Source of the DNA: Sanderia malayensis
Taxonomy: Eukaryota; Cnidaria; Scyphozoa; Semaeostomeae; Pelagiidae
DNA: 64,000 nucleotides
NCBI GenBank assembly: GCA_013076295.1
Contig: RQOL01000529.1
Coordinates: 58,838-122,837 of the forward strand
Direction: 5' to 3'
Both the position numbers and the translations under genes were made by a program. This document shows, in pieces, positions 21,873-33,389 of this stretch (the first letter of the stretch is position 1; every line of letters begins with the position of its first letter). Under the pieces are notes generated by a model. That model saw nothing but the letters and a program-made list of their open reading frames with translations. It did not search any database and was not told the DNA's origin.

Positions 21873-22380
21873 ATGGCAGACAATGGCCTATGTACCGAAG
21901 TAGAGATATTTCTGAACAGTGTTTTGGACAGAATCACAAACTTAGTCAACGGTGTAGAACCAAATCACAACGATATTCTTCTCAACGTGGACTTGCTTGA
22001 ACAGACTACTGGTTTACTCCATTATTTGAGTTTCGTCATTTCCGGTGCCGGGAATCAACACAGATGGTGCATCGATTGAAGCATTAAGATCCGTATTTTG
22101 TGAGCTTTTGGAAGAGTTGACGGTTTTTATGCACCTCCTAAGTTTTGCGTTAGCCGAGGAACGCCTCGTCATTGCATTTCGCGTGAGTTGATATAAGAAT
22201 TGAGGATGCAAGGATTCTTGTGGTCGAAAATTTCATCGATGCTTAGAGTTTCGTGTTGGAAGCAAGCATGGCTCAACGACCGGGGAGCCTTTTTACGAGG
22301 ATACTTATTATCATTCGGGCTGCAAGTTCAGAGGTGGCGCGTTCGTCAGTCTATTAACAGGGTGGATCCAAGAAATCTAA
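21873..22380 (+). pseudogene. Integrase-core TE gene, N-terminal part
   Basis: ATG at 21873 opens a helical N-terminal region (VEIFLNSVLDRITNLVNGVE, LLEQTTGLLHYL). After a frameshift near 22045 it continues as a helical stretch, then the HTH-like GFLWSKISSMLRVS and VQRWRVRQSINRVDPRN. The W.KI..ML.VS and RVRxSIxRVDPxN motifs are those I associate with invertebrate genes carrying a DDE integrase core domain. The gene is cut at 22380 by a TIR element and resumes at 23300. Confidence 0.65.
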
Positions 22381-23295
22381 TATATATATTCTACGATGTC
22401 ACATGCCAAGGGCTCGAAACTACGCTGAAACAATAGATTCGACCCAAAACAATAGGTCGAACGCCCCAAAACAATGGTCCAAAACGGCGAACGAGGTATC
22501 CATAAAGGCTTTTTTCTGAGGCCCTCATTCTGCCCTATTTTTAAGTAAGTTGTTTTTTGCCGGCTGAACCAAAAAGTTATCTATATGAAAGTTTACAGTT
22601 TCGACTAAAAGGTTAGGAAATTCTTTGTTTTTGTTCGCCTAATTGGTTATCACGAAAAAACCATGGTTTACGATGGTGAAACTTCCAAATTCGGGTCACT
22701 AACCCCATTTTCGAACAAAGTATTCGCTCTTCACGTGACCCGTTTCACCGTTTCCTGCAATTTGATTGGCTCTTTTCGGGCGACCCATGTGGGTTGTCGG
22801 TCGTTTTTCGTTATTCGTCCTCGATTGCAGCAGGTACTTTTGGAGAAGACGCGTGTTTTTGTTTTGCACACAAAGGGCGCCTTTCAAACTGTTTACGAGC
22901 TGAATTATCTTTGTAAAGAGCTGCTAATTGTTTCAAAGACCCTGGAGAGTTGCAGGAAACAATAGCAAACATAGGTGTTAGCTTTGTTTTGTATTCTAAG
23001 TTGAAATAGTTGTTGTTTTTGTACTAGGCGTTGCTTCGGCATGCTTGCAACGCTTAGGCCCAATGAAAACAAAGTGAATGTTATGAATTTTCAAGGCGCT
23101 ATTTGCACGATTTTCCTCATTTAAACTTTCGACAAGTGCTTGTATAGTAGGTATAGTATGTATAGTATGTTTGTAAAATAGGTATAGTAGGCATAGTATG
23201 TTTGTATAGTAGGTATAGTAGGTATAGTATGCTTCTATAGTAAGTATAGAATAGCTGTGTGGACAGCTTTTCCCGTAGAATTATATTTTTAAATT
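22380..23295. mobile_element. Non-autonomous TIR element, about 0.92 kb
   Basis: It interrupts the integrase-core gene between VDPRN and the NNLAATG block. The left end (ATCTAATATATATATTCTACG) and the complement of the right end (AATATAATTCTACGGG) share about 15 bases, taken as the TIR. It carries GCTCTTCACGTGACC and other strings also present, inverted, at 15.54-16.07 kb. No gene inside. The minisatellite at 23.14 kb lies in its right part. Confidence 0.6.
23140..23250. repeat. TATAGTAGG/TATAGTATG minisatellite
   Basis: An array built from the nonamer-like words GTATAGTAGG and GTATAGTATG with interspersed TTTGTA. It lies within the TIR element at 22.38-23.30 kb. Confidence 0.8.
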
Positions 23296-23299
23296 GCAG

Positions 23300-23998
23300 T
23301 ACCAACAATCTTGCTGCCACTGGATGTATTGAGACTGTTTGAAAAAGCAATCCACGATGACAATGATATGTGGCCATCAAGAATACAAGTAGACTATGGG
23401 GTCGAAAACGTTGCTGTATGTGATGCAATGGTTACAAAGAGAGGTGAGGGTCGACATAGTTTTATAGCCGGGTCCTCCACCAGAAACCAACGTATTGGAC
23501 GGTTGTGGGGGATGTGTATCAGTGTGTATGTCATTTATTCTATTACACATTCTATGCAATGGAACAAACTGGACACTTAGATATTGAAAATGAGGTCCAC
23601 TTATTTGCTTTGCATAGTGCATTTTTGCCAAGGATCAATAATGCTCTCAAAGAATGGATGGCTTCTTTCAACAACCATCCACTCTCAACAGAAAAGTGCC
23701 AGTCACCAAATCAACTGTGGATCAAAGGAATGATGGATCCGAATAACACACTTGCCAACAACGAAACTGAAGATGATGCTGTTGATACTTTTTACGGCAA
23801 AGATCTCCTTGGGCCACAACCGTTTCAGCAATCTGATAACTGTGTCATTGTCTCGCCTGTAATACTGCCTGAAACAAACATAGACAAACTTATTGAAAAG
23901 GTTGCAGCACGTGCAGATTGCTTACAAGAATCGCCAAATTTTGGGATGGATATCTTTTTTCAAGTGTTAAGAAGCGTATATGAGAGGCTGCACCACTA
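23300..23998 (+). pseudogene. Integrase-core TE gene, C-terminal part
   Basis: Reading resumes with NNLAATGCIETV. After a frame change comes WPSRIQVDYGVENVAVCDAM (the second catalytic Asp region), RGEGRHSFIAGSSTRNQRIG (catalytic Glu position replaced: R-I-G rather than R-I-E), then GDVYQCVCHLFYYTF, and the C-terminal FNNHPLSTEKCQSPNQLW. A second break coincides with a run of five G at 23507-23511. Stop at 23996-23998. The family is the retroviral-type integrase core found in invertebrate TE-like genes. The copy is broken and probably catalytically dead. Confidence 0.7.
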
Positions 23999-24153
23999 AA
24001 ATTTGAATTAATGAAAGAAAAAAACCACATAAATATACAATCAATGTTAGATATAAATGCTCAAACAATAGACGTTGAACTAAGATTATATTTCTAAAGT
24101 TTGAACAAAACAAAACACAACGGAAACGAATTGTATCAAAATGAATTTTTAAT

Positions 24154-25015
24154 CTACTTGCTTGTAATCGTAGTGCATTGGCAAAATGCTGCAAAATTCA
24201 AGTTGGTAAGACTTGAATTTTCAACTGGCTGGTTCCATCTAGGCATAAGGTAATGCAAGAAAATGATGAGCTGAATAATTTCAAAGACAATATCTGATGC
24301 ATTATTTATATCTTGCTCGCCAACAGCTTGTATCATTTACTTTTTAATAACAGACTTTGGGTCTGAAGTGGTGTTGGCCTTGCTAACTACTCCTATGAAT
24401 GCAGCATGGACTACACTTGACAACTTCTCACCTTTTGAAGCATCCTTTGCCAAATACTCTATGCAGGCATAATGATCAACTACTAGCTGTATATCACAAT
24501 TTCCACGCCAATCCTGTAATTGAAGCCTTTGATGTCTATTAATCCTGGTATCATTTCTTTTACTGATGATGACCGTGCGATATTTCTCACTCCCATTTTT
24601 GGTATTCACTCTTTGAAATTGAAGATGAGTGTTGCTTGAAATGTTCATGGGGAAATTAAATCTACATTTTTCATTTCCATCTTGATCTTGCCGCAAGCAG
24701 TAAGCAGAGTTACAATTTGTGTGTCTTTGTGCCATGTTGACTAAATTTACATAGTCATTATCAAATTCACAAGCATTTAAAGATTTGAAAGTTCTTTTAC
24801 AAGGATGAACGCGTGGTCTTGAAAATTCTTCAGAATTGATTGGGTTATAGCTGCAAATTAAGTAGTCATGATATTGGCATATTTTCATTTCTGCTTCCTT
24901 GCCATCTGCAATTTCATTCTGCAATTGTTGTTGTAAGGAATTTTCTCGTAAAGAATGTGTGTCTAAGCATTTTCTATTTGCCATCCCTTTGTGTATTGTT
25001 AGCAGTAACATCGCC
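24154..25015 (-). pseudogene. Helitron replication-initiator region, middle part
   Basis: Minus-strand blocks FDNDYVNLVNMAQRHTNCNS, CRFNFPMNISSNTH, RINRHQRLQLQDWRGNCDIQ and VVDHYACIEYLAKDASKGEK are in the order found in the large Helitron Rep-helicase protein. Stop TAA after DPKSVIKK near 24337, after which the same frame continues for another 60 codons. A further decayed tail follows. The two-Tyr HUH core was not clearly found. It lies upstream, in the minus sense, of the helicase fragment at 20.9-21.4 kb. Confidence 0.8.
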
Positions 25016-25375
25016 TATTGTGTCTGGAAATAATGTTGGAAAAGCCATAGATGCTAAATATGGAGTATTAAATTCATTTATTGCATTATCATATGGTATG
25101 TCCATATTATTCACATTATTTTCATTATCAATAAGATTATCTTTAATTATGTCAGTTTCTGTTTTTTGTGAAATACATCTTGGAAGAAAACTGGATATTT
25201 CGGAGTCATTGTTTTCAAGGAATTCCTCACAGTTTATCGGTCCTGCATCAGGTAATGTTGTATTTATTTCCTCATCAAAGTCAACAGTATTTGGTGTTAT
25301 AGAATCATCTAAAGGTAAAGACTGGATAGCATTGTCATCTATGGTGACACATTTGTACAAAGGGTTATGGTTCTT
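25013..25375 (-). pseudogene. Helitron protein segment with INEFNTPYLASMAFPTLFPD
   Basis: An acidic stretch is followed by NTPYLASMAFPTLFP and DTIGDVT, the conserved lead-in to the Helitron Rep domain. It begins after KNHNPLYKCVTI, partly before the first ATG. It is in a different frame from the segment at 24.3-25.0 kb, so there is a frameshift near 25.0 kb. Confidence 0.75.
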
Positions 25376-25507
25376 TAGCCATTGTAATGCATTAATGCAT
25401 TATAATGGTTAAAGAATTAATACATTATAAACCTTTTCATGTCGTACCCTGAAGTCCAAGGAAAATCTCTTTCTCCCTTTCACTGTAAAAACAATGATTG
25501 GTATATC

Positions 25508-25740
25508 TTATATACCAATGGCAAAATAACATGGCAAAATATCAGCACCAAGCTGCACATTATTTGGCAAATTAATAATATCGCCTGTATAACCAAGTGA
25601 ACCACCAGCTTTGATATAAACTTGCATGCTTGGAAATATGCTCGATATCAAAATCTCCTCACATTGTGATAAATTTTGTAGTTCGTAGGGGACTTTTGCT
25701 GGTATCATATTATTTGCAAAACTATATTTTTTTGGGAAAA
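25508..25740 (-). pseudogene. DUF6570-like Helitron segment
   Basis: The frame reads IPAKVPYELQNLSQCEEILI, then MQVYIKAGGSLGYTGDIINL, matching the LP..L..LS..E..LIS...P and G..GY.G.viN signature of the domain preceding Rep in many animal Helitron-type proteins. A C-x2-C-like KCKRCKH string lies just upstream near 25760. It is broken from both neighbours by frameshifts. Confidence 0.65.
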
Positions 25741-25823
25741 TTTTGTCATGTTTACATCTTTTACATTCATAGCTGCTATTGATCTTTTCATATGCATTGA
25801 CCTGTGGAACTTTTCCATATTAT

Positions 25824-26366
25824 TCATTGCATTTTTTTGCTCATGTAAGGGTGTGTCCAATATATTCTGAAACATATGATTATTATCTTCAGAAAAATTA
25901 TCTTTTGTAGGTTGTTTTCATGTTTGATAACAACAGGCTTTATTTTAACTGGGTTTGAAACATATTTGGGAACAGAATTTTCATTATGAAATTTTTTGAG
26001 AAATTTTCCTGTCTGAAAACAGGTTTCAGCTTCGTTTTCATACATGGAAGTTTTACTTTCTACTTTTCCATTCAAATTGTTAAATAAGGATTGTACTAAA
26101 TCAGTATTTGAAATTTTGTTGTCCTCAGATTGACTTGTAGAGGCATCATTCATTTCACAATACACTTCTCGCTTTCTTTTATTTATTTCAACCATGTTTT
26201 TTTTATGATACTTCCTTGAAGCATTACATTTCAGAGAAATATTATGTTGTGGTATATTATGCACAATATCAAAGGATGTGTTCCAAATATCTATATTTTC
26301 GGGATGAAAATCTTTTACATACACAGCAAAAAACCAACCTCCAATATTATATTGATACAAATTACC
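25824..26366 (-). pseudogene. Helitron-linked polar linker region
   Basis: About 175 residues on the minus strand begin with YQYNIGGWFFAVYVKDFHPE and continue with a Lys/Asn/Ser-rich linker. The first part is the tail of the peptidase-like domain whose upstream parts lie at 26.37-28.08 kb. The rest has no motif. Confidence 0.5.
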
Positions 26367-27243
26367 TAGTGTTGGAAAATGTGGCTCATGGAAAGATAAA
26401 TCATCAATAATAACCCAAGAACTTGCACTGTTAAAAGCACAAAAAAGTGACCAGAATTGTTTCTAACAAGTCCTCGCAAACAATACTTTTGACCCATAAT
26501 ATAGATTACTTCTTCAAAGCGAAGAACGTTCTTTGCATTAATGCTCATTTAAATGCACATTAGTGTACTTAATGTTATCTCAAGAAATTGGGCGGTCACC
26601 CTACCGGCCTGGATTGCTTGAGTAGCAAAACACATTTTACGGTCCGTGACCCCGATTGGCAGTGCAAATTCCAGGCGGTACACCTGGCAGTTCTCCCGGA
26701 TGGGCGAACTGCAAATCATAACAAAGAAAATACTCAACAAAACAATATATAAGGAGAGGAAGGGAGGGAGAAATTGAAAAACCAACAAAAAACCAACCTC
26801 CAATATTATATTGATACAAATTTCCTAGTGTTGGAAAATGTGGCTCATGGAAAGATAAATCATCAATAATAACCCAAGAACTTGCACTGTTAAAAGCACA
26901 AAAAAGTGACCAGAATTGTTTCTAACAAGTCCTCGCAAACAATACTTTTGACCCATAATATAGATTACTTCTTCAAAGCGAAGAACGTTCTTTGCATTAA
27001 TGCTCATTTAAATGCACATTAGTGTACTTAATGTTATCTCAAGAAATTGGGCGGTCACCCTACCGGCCTGGATTGCTTGAGTAGCAAAACACATTTTACG
27101 GTCCGTGACCCCGATTGGCAGTGCAAATTCCAGGCGGTACACCTGGCAGTTCTCCCGGATGGGCGAACTGCAAATCATAACAAAGAAAATACTCAACAAA
27201 ACAATATATAAGGAGAGGAAGGGAGGGAGAAATTGAGCCTTTG
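26326..27243. repeat. 459-bp tandem duplication
   Basis: 26326-26784 and 26785-27243 are almost identical; AACCAACCTCC recurs at 26331 and 26790, and one of the few differences is AATTACC versus AATTTCC. The unit contains a coding part (NVLRFEEVIYIMGQKYCLRG...NSGHFFVLL on the minus strand) plus a GC-richer non-coding block (CCGGCGGT/ACACCTGG region). It duplicates a piece of the Helitron-linked peptidase-like domain, so the reading frame cannot be intact. Confidence 0.95.
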
Positions 27244-27480
27244 TTGTTGGTCCCTAAGTGTCGAATGATAGAATGCTTTAGTTTGTTACTATGATAAGAT
27301 CCAGCTAGCTCTCACACACAGTATGATCACAGCAAGACCCTTAACACTCAACCCTCATAGGAAGTAATGTCAAGGACTGGTTCCTTGAAGTTATTATTAT
27401 TATTATGCCCAGAAATGATGTGATTCAGCATGCATCATTATAAACATTTCTTTCGAACATTAACCCTGCTTAAACAAGGC

Positions 27481-28079
27481 TTAACCAGCATTTAAATCAC
27501 AATTTAATGAATCACATGGACAATTCTTTTCACAATCAGGACATGTAAATGAAAATAGTGTATTTCTGACATTGATAATATCAACCCACTGAGGAGATGG
27601 AATGCCTAAATTAAACATGTCATGTAGTGTTACATACTGCACAAAAACTTCAATATCCTTTGCAAAATGTTTTCTACATGTGTCACAAAGTGCTGTGGCA
27701 GAGTATTTTGAAAACTGCTGAATCTGTTCATTTGGCGATAATTTTGATATTTTAATTTTGATAACCAATATATTTTCTGTGAATATTTCAGAGAATTGAG
27801 CATTACAGTCCATTGCTGTAAAAGAACTGCATTTTTCTCTTAAGAGCTGCCACACTGGTCATGCAAAGTATTCTCATTGACATTGGCAATTTCTTCCAAA
27901 TTATGGTTATATAAATAACTCAATCTCTGTAATATATTAATAAATTCGTTTCTAGATTGATCAATGAAAGAATGTTGAAATATTGTATGCCAAAGTTCCA
28001 AAAAACAATCTACTCCACAAGAAAATGTACCTGGCTTAATCCTCACTGCATTCATATAATGCAATCTGTTGGCAGCCAT
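27481..28079 (-). pseudogene. Cysteine-peptidase-like N-terminal domain linked to the Helitron
   Basis: ATG at 28079. The frame reads KPGTFSCGVDCFLELWHTIF, a Cys-box-like motif as in USP/UCH deubiquitinases. After a frameshift near 27850 comes CNAQFSEIFTENI and a CxxC zinc ribbon-like part (LCDTCRKHF ... CPDCEKNCPCD). The segment at 26.37-26.55 kb provides a possible His box (NSGHFFVLL and, upstream of it, SWVIIDDLSFH). I infer a captured deubiquitinase-like peptidase at the N-terminus of the Helitron protein. The frame is broken. Confidence 0.5.
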
Positions 28080-29600
28080 TTTGCTGCCAAATCGGGTGGC
28101 TTCACATCAAAGCCTGTCCAACGAAAATCATTTACATCTGAACTGTCAATTTTACTGTATACGCTGACTGTATTTTATAGGCTATATTACCTACTGTATA
28201 TATTTACTGCTATTTACCAGTTGATTGCAAAAACTTGACCTGTATGCTTTTTGTGTGACGGACTGTTTCTTATTCCTCGGGCCAATCTTGGTATTTACAG
28301 CATTTTCCTGGCTTCCTCAGTCAGGCTATAACTAATTTAGCTAAAAAACTCTATGCATCCGCTAAATCAAACATTTGTTAACACGAAAACATTTCCATTT
28401 CCCTTCAGAGCTCTTCAACGACTTTACAACAATTTTTTCAAGTTGGTGTAGTATATTGTGGTATCAAAAGCCAACAGGATAGCGAACTTTCCTTTGCAGA
28501 GTGTATTTAAAAGCTTTGAATAAAATCAGTCAAAGCAAACTTTTTCTTTTCAAATTCTTTTACGATAATGTCCATATGTGTGTCATATTAGAAGAGGATT
28601 CTGAAAATGATTGCGTTTGATAAGCTGAAATCTGTGCAAACACTTGATAAAGGATATGCAGTGGTTTTAGATGAAATATTCACATATTTTAATGTTTGAA
28701 TACAAGAAACTATACAGCAGGCAGCACAACTGCAAAAATAATAGCACATCGTTTCTTAAAGTCTTAGCTTTGTTTGGATGTTGAATCTCGTTTTCAAAAA
28801 CGATTGCGTATGGCAATGGTGTTTGGAATATTTTTGGATTTCATATGTGATTTGAACAAGTTTATATACCATAAGAGAAATTTATGCCCTGGTTGCGTGG
28901 AATATTTTGGGGGGCCCATTGTACAAGGATTTGAAAGGGAAATGAGCGTAAGCAAATGCAGGGCACGATGTGCCCCTTATCAGTCAATGTTTCTTGATAA
29001 TAGATATATTCTTAATTATGCAAAATTAACTAGATAACATAACATAACCACAATTAACAAAAATATTTTGCAATTGCATTACCTTTCTCAATTTCCTTCT
29101 TTGAACATATTGACATCAAATTAAATTAAATCAACTGTTTCCTTCATTCAACTCCAACTCCGCCTCATTTGTTGTCTGTCTTTCTTGTGTCTGTTGTCAT
29201 GGCGTCGCAAAACGAGGCTGATTGCCTCAGTCTCTAGACATATGACAAGTTCTCAAAATAAAAATTTCAAAACTACTTTCAAGAATGATCACTATTTGTC
29301 ATATATATGGTGTCTGGTGTGTGTCCTTTTTGACGAACGGTGAAGCCACGTGAGTTTATCTTCAATAAAGTCAGCTTGCTCATGACACAGGAGGGAAAAA
29401 AAGAAAAATGTGCGCTTGCGGAGAAAATCGAATATTTGCGGTTTTGCGCAGAAAAAATAACTGAAACAAAGTTTTGCACGGCCAATTACAGAAACCACAG
29501 ATTTTAGTGTGCGGGCAATATATTGCACGCACGTCAAATTTTCCAGTCTGGCAACTGGTCATGTTGACGAAGGGCCATTAAATTTTTAGAGTCAAATTTT
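28080..29600. other. About 1.5 kb without a supportable gene
   Basis: Short open frames only. An 87-codon one at 28774-29037 (plus strand) has several Cys but no recognised motif or splice context. A cluster of three overlapping minus-strand frames at 29.28-29.56 kb are shadows of one another. Nothing repetitive was seen. Confidence 0.5.
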
Positions 29601-29604
29601 GATT

Positions 29605-30650
29605 CATTGTTTTTATTTGTGCTGGTTTACCAAAGCTCTGGTTTTTTGTCAGTACTCACTATGTTTAATTGAAAACCAGTAGCTTTTCCAGTTTCTACAG
29701 CTTGGGTTATGAAGACTTGCCAAGTTGTCGATTACTAAGTTTTTTTTTTCATAAAATTTAAAGCCTCTTAAGCTGAGCCACTTATCCGCTAGGCTTTTGT
29801 TAATGAGAGCACTGCTTTGTTGTCACTATCCACTATATTTATCTGAGATCAGGAAACTGTTATGAAGTTTGGAGCTCAAATCCTAAATTGCCATCAAACT
29901 TCGTGTAATACAGTCCTTTATCAGAAACAGAGTTTTTTTATGGAGACCCCAGTTTTTTGCCAAATCAGCAAGTAATCTTCATGATAGGCAAAACGTGTGT
30001 TTTCCAATTTGTTATGTTCACAGAAAGCCATTAAACTTTGACAGTCAAATTTTCATTTCTTCTTTTCATTTGTGCAGCTTTAGCAAAGCTCTGGTTTCTT
30101 GTCAGTACTCACTATGTTTAATTGAAAACCAGTAGCTTTCCAGTTTCTGCAGCTTGGGTTATGAAGACTTGCCAATTTGTCGATTAGTAAGTTTTTTTTC
30201 ATAAAATTTAAAGTCTCTTAAGCTTAGCCACTTATCCGCTAGGCTTTTGTTAATGAGAGCACTGCTTTGTTGTCACTATCCACTATATTTATCTGAGATC
30301 AGGAAACTGTTATGAAGTTTGGAGCTCAAATCCTAAATTGCCATCAAGCTTCGTGTAATACAGTCCTTTATCAGAAACAGAGTTTTTTTATGGAGACCCC
30401 AGTTTTTTGCCAAATCAGCAAGTAATCTTCATGATAGGCAAAACGTGTGTTTTCCAATTTGTTATGTTCACAGAAAGCCATTAAATTTTGACAGTCAAAT
30501 TTTCATTTCTTCTTTTCATTTGTGCAGCTTTAGCAAAGCTCTGGTTTCTTGTCAGTACTCACTATGTTTAATTGAAAACCAGTAGCTTTCCAGTTTCTAC
30601 ACCTCGGGTTATGAAGACTTGCCAAGTTGTCCATTACTAAGTATTTTTAG
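29605..30650. repeat. 450-bp tandem repeat, about 2.3 copies
   Basis: AGTACTCACT followed by ATGTTTAATTGAAAACCAG recurs at 29651, 30104 and 30554, spacings of 453 and 450. The copies are nearly identical, differing by a few substitutions and T-run length. No coding potential. The last copy ends at the broken 3' end of the Polinton B integrase near 30.64 kb. Confidence 0.92.
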
Positions 30651-31203
30651 CTGTGAAGTATCTATACATTTTTCCTTTAATTGTTCTATTGAATATTTCC
30701 ACAATTGCTGCCTTTACATCATTATTTGCAGTGTAAAAATCGATATCGTTTTTCTTCAGCAAAGCTTGAAATTCTTTGTTTAAAAACTCAGTACCTTTAT
30801 CAGATCGTACCTTTTTGGGCTTTCTTTCCAATAAAATTTCTTTAAAAGCATCGACAATTTCTTTTGCTGTTTTTCTTTTCAGAGGTTTTACCCAAGCATA
30901 TTTGCTAAAAGTATCAATACAGCATAATAGAAATGCAATGTTGTTGTTTTCTTTTTTCAAATATGCCATATCAACAAGATCGCATTCCCATAAATAGTCA
31001 ATGTTATTAGTTAGTATCCGCTCATGTTTAAAGTTCTTCCTACTTGGTCTGTGCAATGAATATGCAAGACTAGTTTTACTCCACTCGTTAACATCTTTTC
31101 TTGTTAGATTAGGAATTACTTTTTTAAATTCCCTATACGCTTTATCTAAACCTCCAAGAGAACCCGGAACAGAAGGATCAGAATATAGCTTTTCTAGATT
31201 CAT
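30637..31203 (-). pseudogene. int: Polinton B integrase, truncated
   Basis: 188 residues, starting at an ATG next to the stop of the preceding gene. The retroviral-type rve core is present: first Asp in ECDLVDMAY, second Asp in KVRSDKGTEFLN, and Glu in AAIVEIFNRTIKGK. The C-terminal part and chromodomain-like region present in Polinton A (435 residues) are missing; the frame runs into the 450-bp repeat. About half-length, so not functional. It is clearly diverged from the Polinton A integrase, so B is a separate lineage. Confidence 0.9.
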
Positions 31204-31430
31204 AACAAATCAATTAATATTTCTAACAATTTATCATTTATAGAGTTTTTCTTCCGTCGTCTGTATGTTCTTTTCCTTTTACCACCTGATAGACGCTTTT
31301 TAGGCTTTCTTCCTTTATTTATGATCTTTTTGGGCTTTTTCTTCGCCGGTTCATCAACAGTTGGAAATGATTCGCTAGGTTGTATGATTATCTTTTCAAA
31401 AGAAGTCATTTTTGCTGTTTTCATAAACAT
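31200..31430 (-). CDS. Small basic protein of Polinton B
   Basis: 76 residues, the C-terminal half almost all Lys/Arg (KKPKKIINKGRKPKKRL, KRKRTYRRRKK). The gene lies between ATPase and integrase, abutting the latter. A role in DNA binding or condensation is plausible, as for adenovirus core proteins. That is inference from composition only. Confidence 0.55.
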   Translation of the reverse strand: MFMKTAKMTSFEKIIIQPSESFPTVDEPAKKKPKKIINKGRKPKKRLSGGKRKRTYRRRKKNSINDKLLEILIDLL

Positions 31431-31438
31431 ATAGATGG

Positions 31439-32095
31439 CTATTTATAACCTTTTTTAGACTTGCACACCGCCATGGGAGCTTCATGAGGGAAAATATTTG
31501 TTCGAAATCTCATATCTTCATTCATTGATTGGGTGAAATCACAGAGTAGATATCCATACATTCTTGCTGTTGCATCATTATAAATGTCAAGAAATGTTTT
31601 AGGAGATGCAGGCATAATTTGTCGTGCGAGAAATCTAATTTGGCTTCTATCTCTAGGATTTTTGAAAAGAACTTGATATTGAGTATTGAGAGCCAAATTT
31701 CTCATTTCCGTTCCTCTTGGGAAAGGATTTTGCATCATAACAATAACATTAATGTTGAGATGAGATCTTCCTTTTGTGAACAATTTTCCCAAATCTTTGA
31801 AGTTTGCAATTTCATGCATTAGATCATCAACAACAATAGTTAATCATTTATCTGACCTCTCGATTTCTTCGTACAAGTTTTCAGGTAATTCAGTAATAAA
31901 TCTACAATTCCCAACAAAACTTTTTTTAATACGCTCAAATAGCTCTCGCTGGTTCGTTCCTGAGATCCACATGAGATTGGGATATTGCCTGCCATCATCG
32001 ATTATATTATTATAATTTTTAAATAGATTTTCTACCCAAGTAGTTTTGCCGCTTCCGCTTACTCCAGATAAAATCAGAGAAAAGGTGATTTAAAT
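31439..32095 (-). pseudogene. Polinton B packaging ATPase, with an internal stop
   Basis: The minus strand encodes an A32-like FtsK/HerA packaging ATPase. Walker A is LSGVSGSGKTTWVE near 32050, Walker B LTIVVDDLMHE near 31830, and the sensor block NVIVMMQNPFPRG follows. A TGA lies in frame just before LTIVVDD (about 31842), and the N-terminal start is not clear because the frame closes at about 32095. About 220 residues remain. It packages the genome into capsids in the virus-like life cycle. Confidence 0.85.
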
Positions 32096-33300
32096 CTCAA
32101 GTCATAACTCATATTTATAACAAATTTAGAACGTCTCTTTACAACAATAACTAACCTCTATTTATAACAATTTCTAGAACAAATAACTAACAACTATTTT
32201 TAACATAAATAATGTTCATAAAACTTGAACAAACGGTGTGACTAACTCCGTCTTGATCAATTAGTTTATTTCCTCTTCTTCATCCTTTTAAACTATTTTA
32301 TCTAACTGTTTTTTATTAACTCACCAAATTCAACTTGACGACGATATTCTAACCTCTCAATTTGCTCTTCTACACTTCGCAATTTATCTGTTTCATAACC
32401 TTTGATGGATATTATTTTTGCCTACGCCATTTTAACTTTGCTAACTGCACATCTATATCTTGTATTTTCTTTCGTTCCATATCTGACTCCCTCATTCTTT
32501 CTCGTTCTTTTCATCTCTTTTTTATCGCTCTTTTTTATTTAACACTTGAAATTTCTTGTGCTCGACGTTTTTTTACCAACATGTCTTCCGTTTTAAAACA
32601 TGACTTTGTTATGTGTTGCAATGCAAAAAAATTATACCAGTTGAATACAAAGACCCATGCAAACAAAAATATCACTAACCATTTGGTTATTATCAAACTT
32701 CCTATACTTGAATTCATTAATTCAATTTCCCATTGATATTTCATTGGTAATGAAGGACATGAAGGACACACTGTTTCATTTAACATATTCAATTTCTATC
32801 TTATCAATTTCCAATGCACATGTTCATCAAACAGATAACACTCGATCAATGTCACGGAAATTTATTTCTTCCCATTTTAACCATACAATTTTGTCATCAA
32901 ATTTATTTTTCGACATTATTTCCAACAACATGGTTACGTTTACTTCCTACGTTCCTTCCAATAACATCTATCATCATATTACATTCCATCGCTCTCTTTT
33001 TTCGCACATCGCACATTCATGTCACCCCACAATCTCGCTAAAACACAATAACTATAGGCTCGAAACGCAAACGTGAACAATAAAGTCATCAATGTTATCA
33101 TGAACAATACACCATAACAATATCTTATTTCATCAATCAACTTTTCTACACAACAATCATACTTTGTTCCATTCATGATTTCTTGCATTTTCATTTTATT
33201 CTATCTCACGTCTCATTATATCATCCAAAACACTCCATTTATTTTATTTTTACTCAATTTTTTCTTTACATCAATTTTCTCTTACACTATCCATAATCCT
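32096..33300 (-). other. Decayed genes or non-coding part of Polinton B
   Basis: The minus strand is purine-rich and shows short coding-like pieces in different frames: a Lys/Glu-rich helix (MERKKIQDIDVQLAKLKWRR) near 32.45 kb, an internal stretch at 32.55-32.79 kb with a hydrophobic segment, and a 71-residue frame at 32979-33194 with a probable membrane helix (VLFMITLMTLLFTFAFRAY). Long plus-strand frames here are T-rich shadows. None can be assigned a function. Confidence 0.35.
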
Positions 33301-33389
33301 TACACATTTAACGTCCACCATTCCCACCTTTCAAAACTATTCATTTATTTCATTTTTTCTTTACATCAATTTTCTCTTACACTATTCAT

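Noticed and set aside
15540..22980. One large composite transposon bounded by the inverted copies
   Set aside because: The right copy is an insertion inside the integrase-core gene with its own two ends, so the pair need not be the ends of one unit.
22380..23010. Solo LTR interpretation of the inverted pair at 15.5 and 22.4 kb
   Set aside because: Neither copy begins TG and ends CA, and the ends form short inverted rather than direct repeats, so a TIR element fits better.
28774..29037. 87-codon Cys-containing frame as a secreted protein
   Set aside because: No clear signal peptide, no splice sites tested, no homologue recognised.
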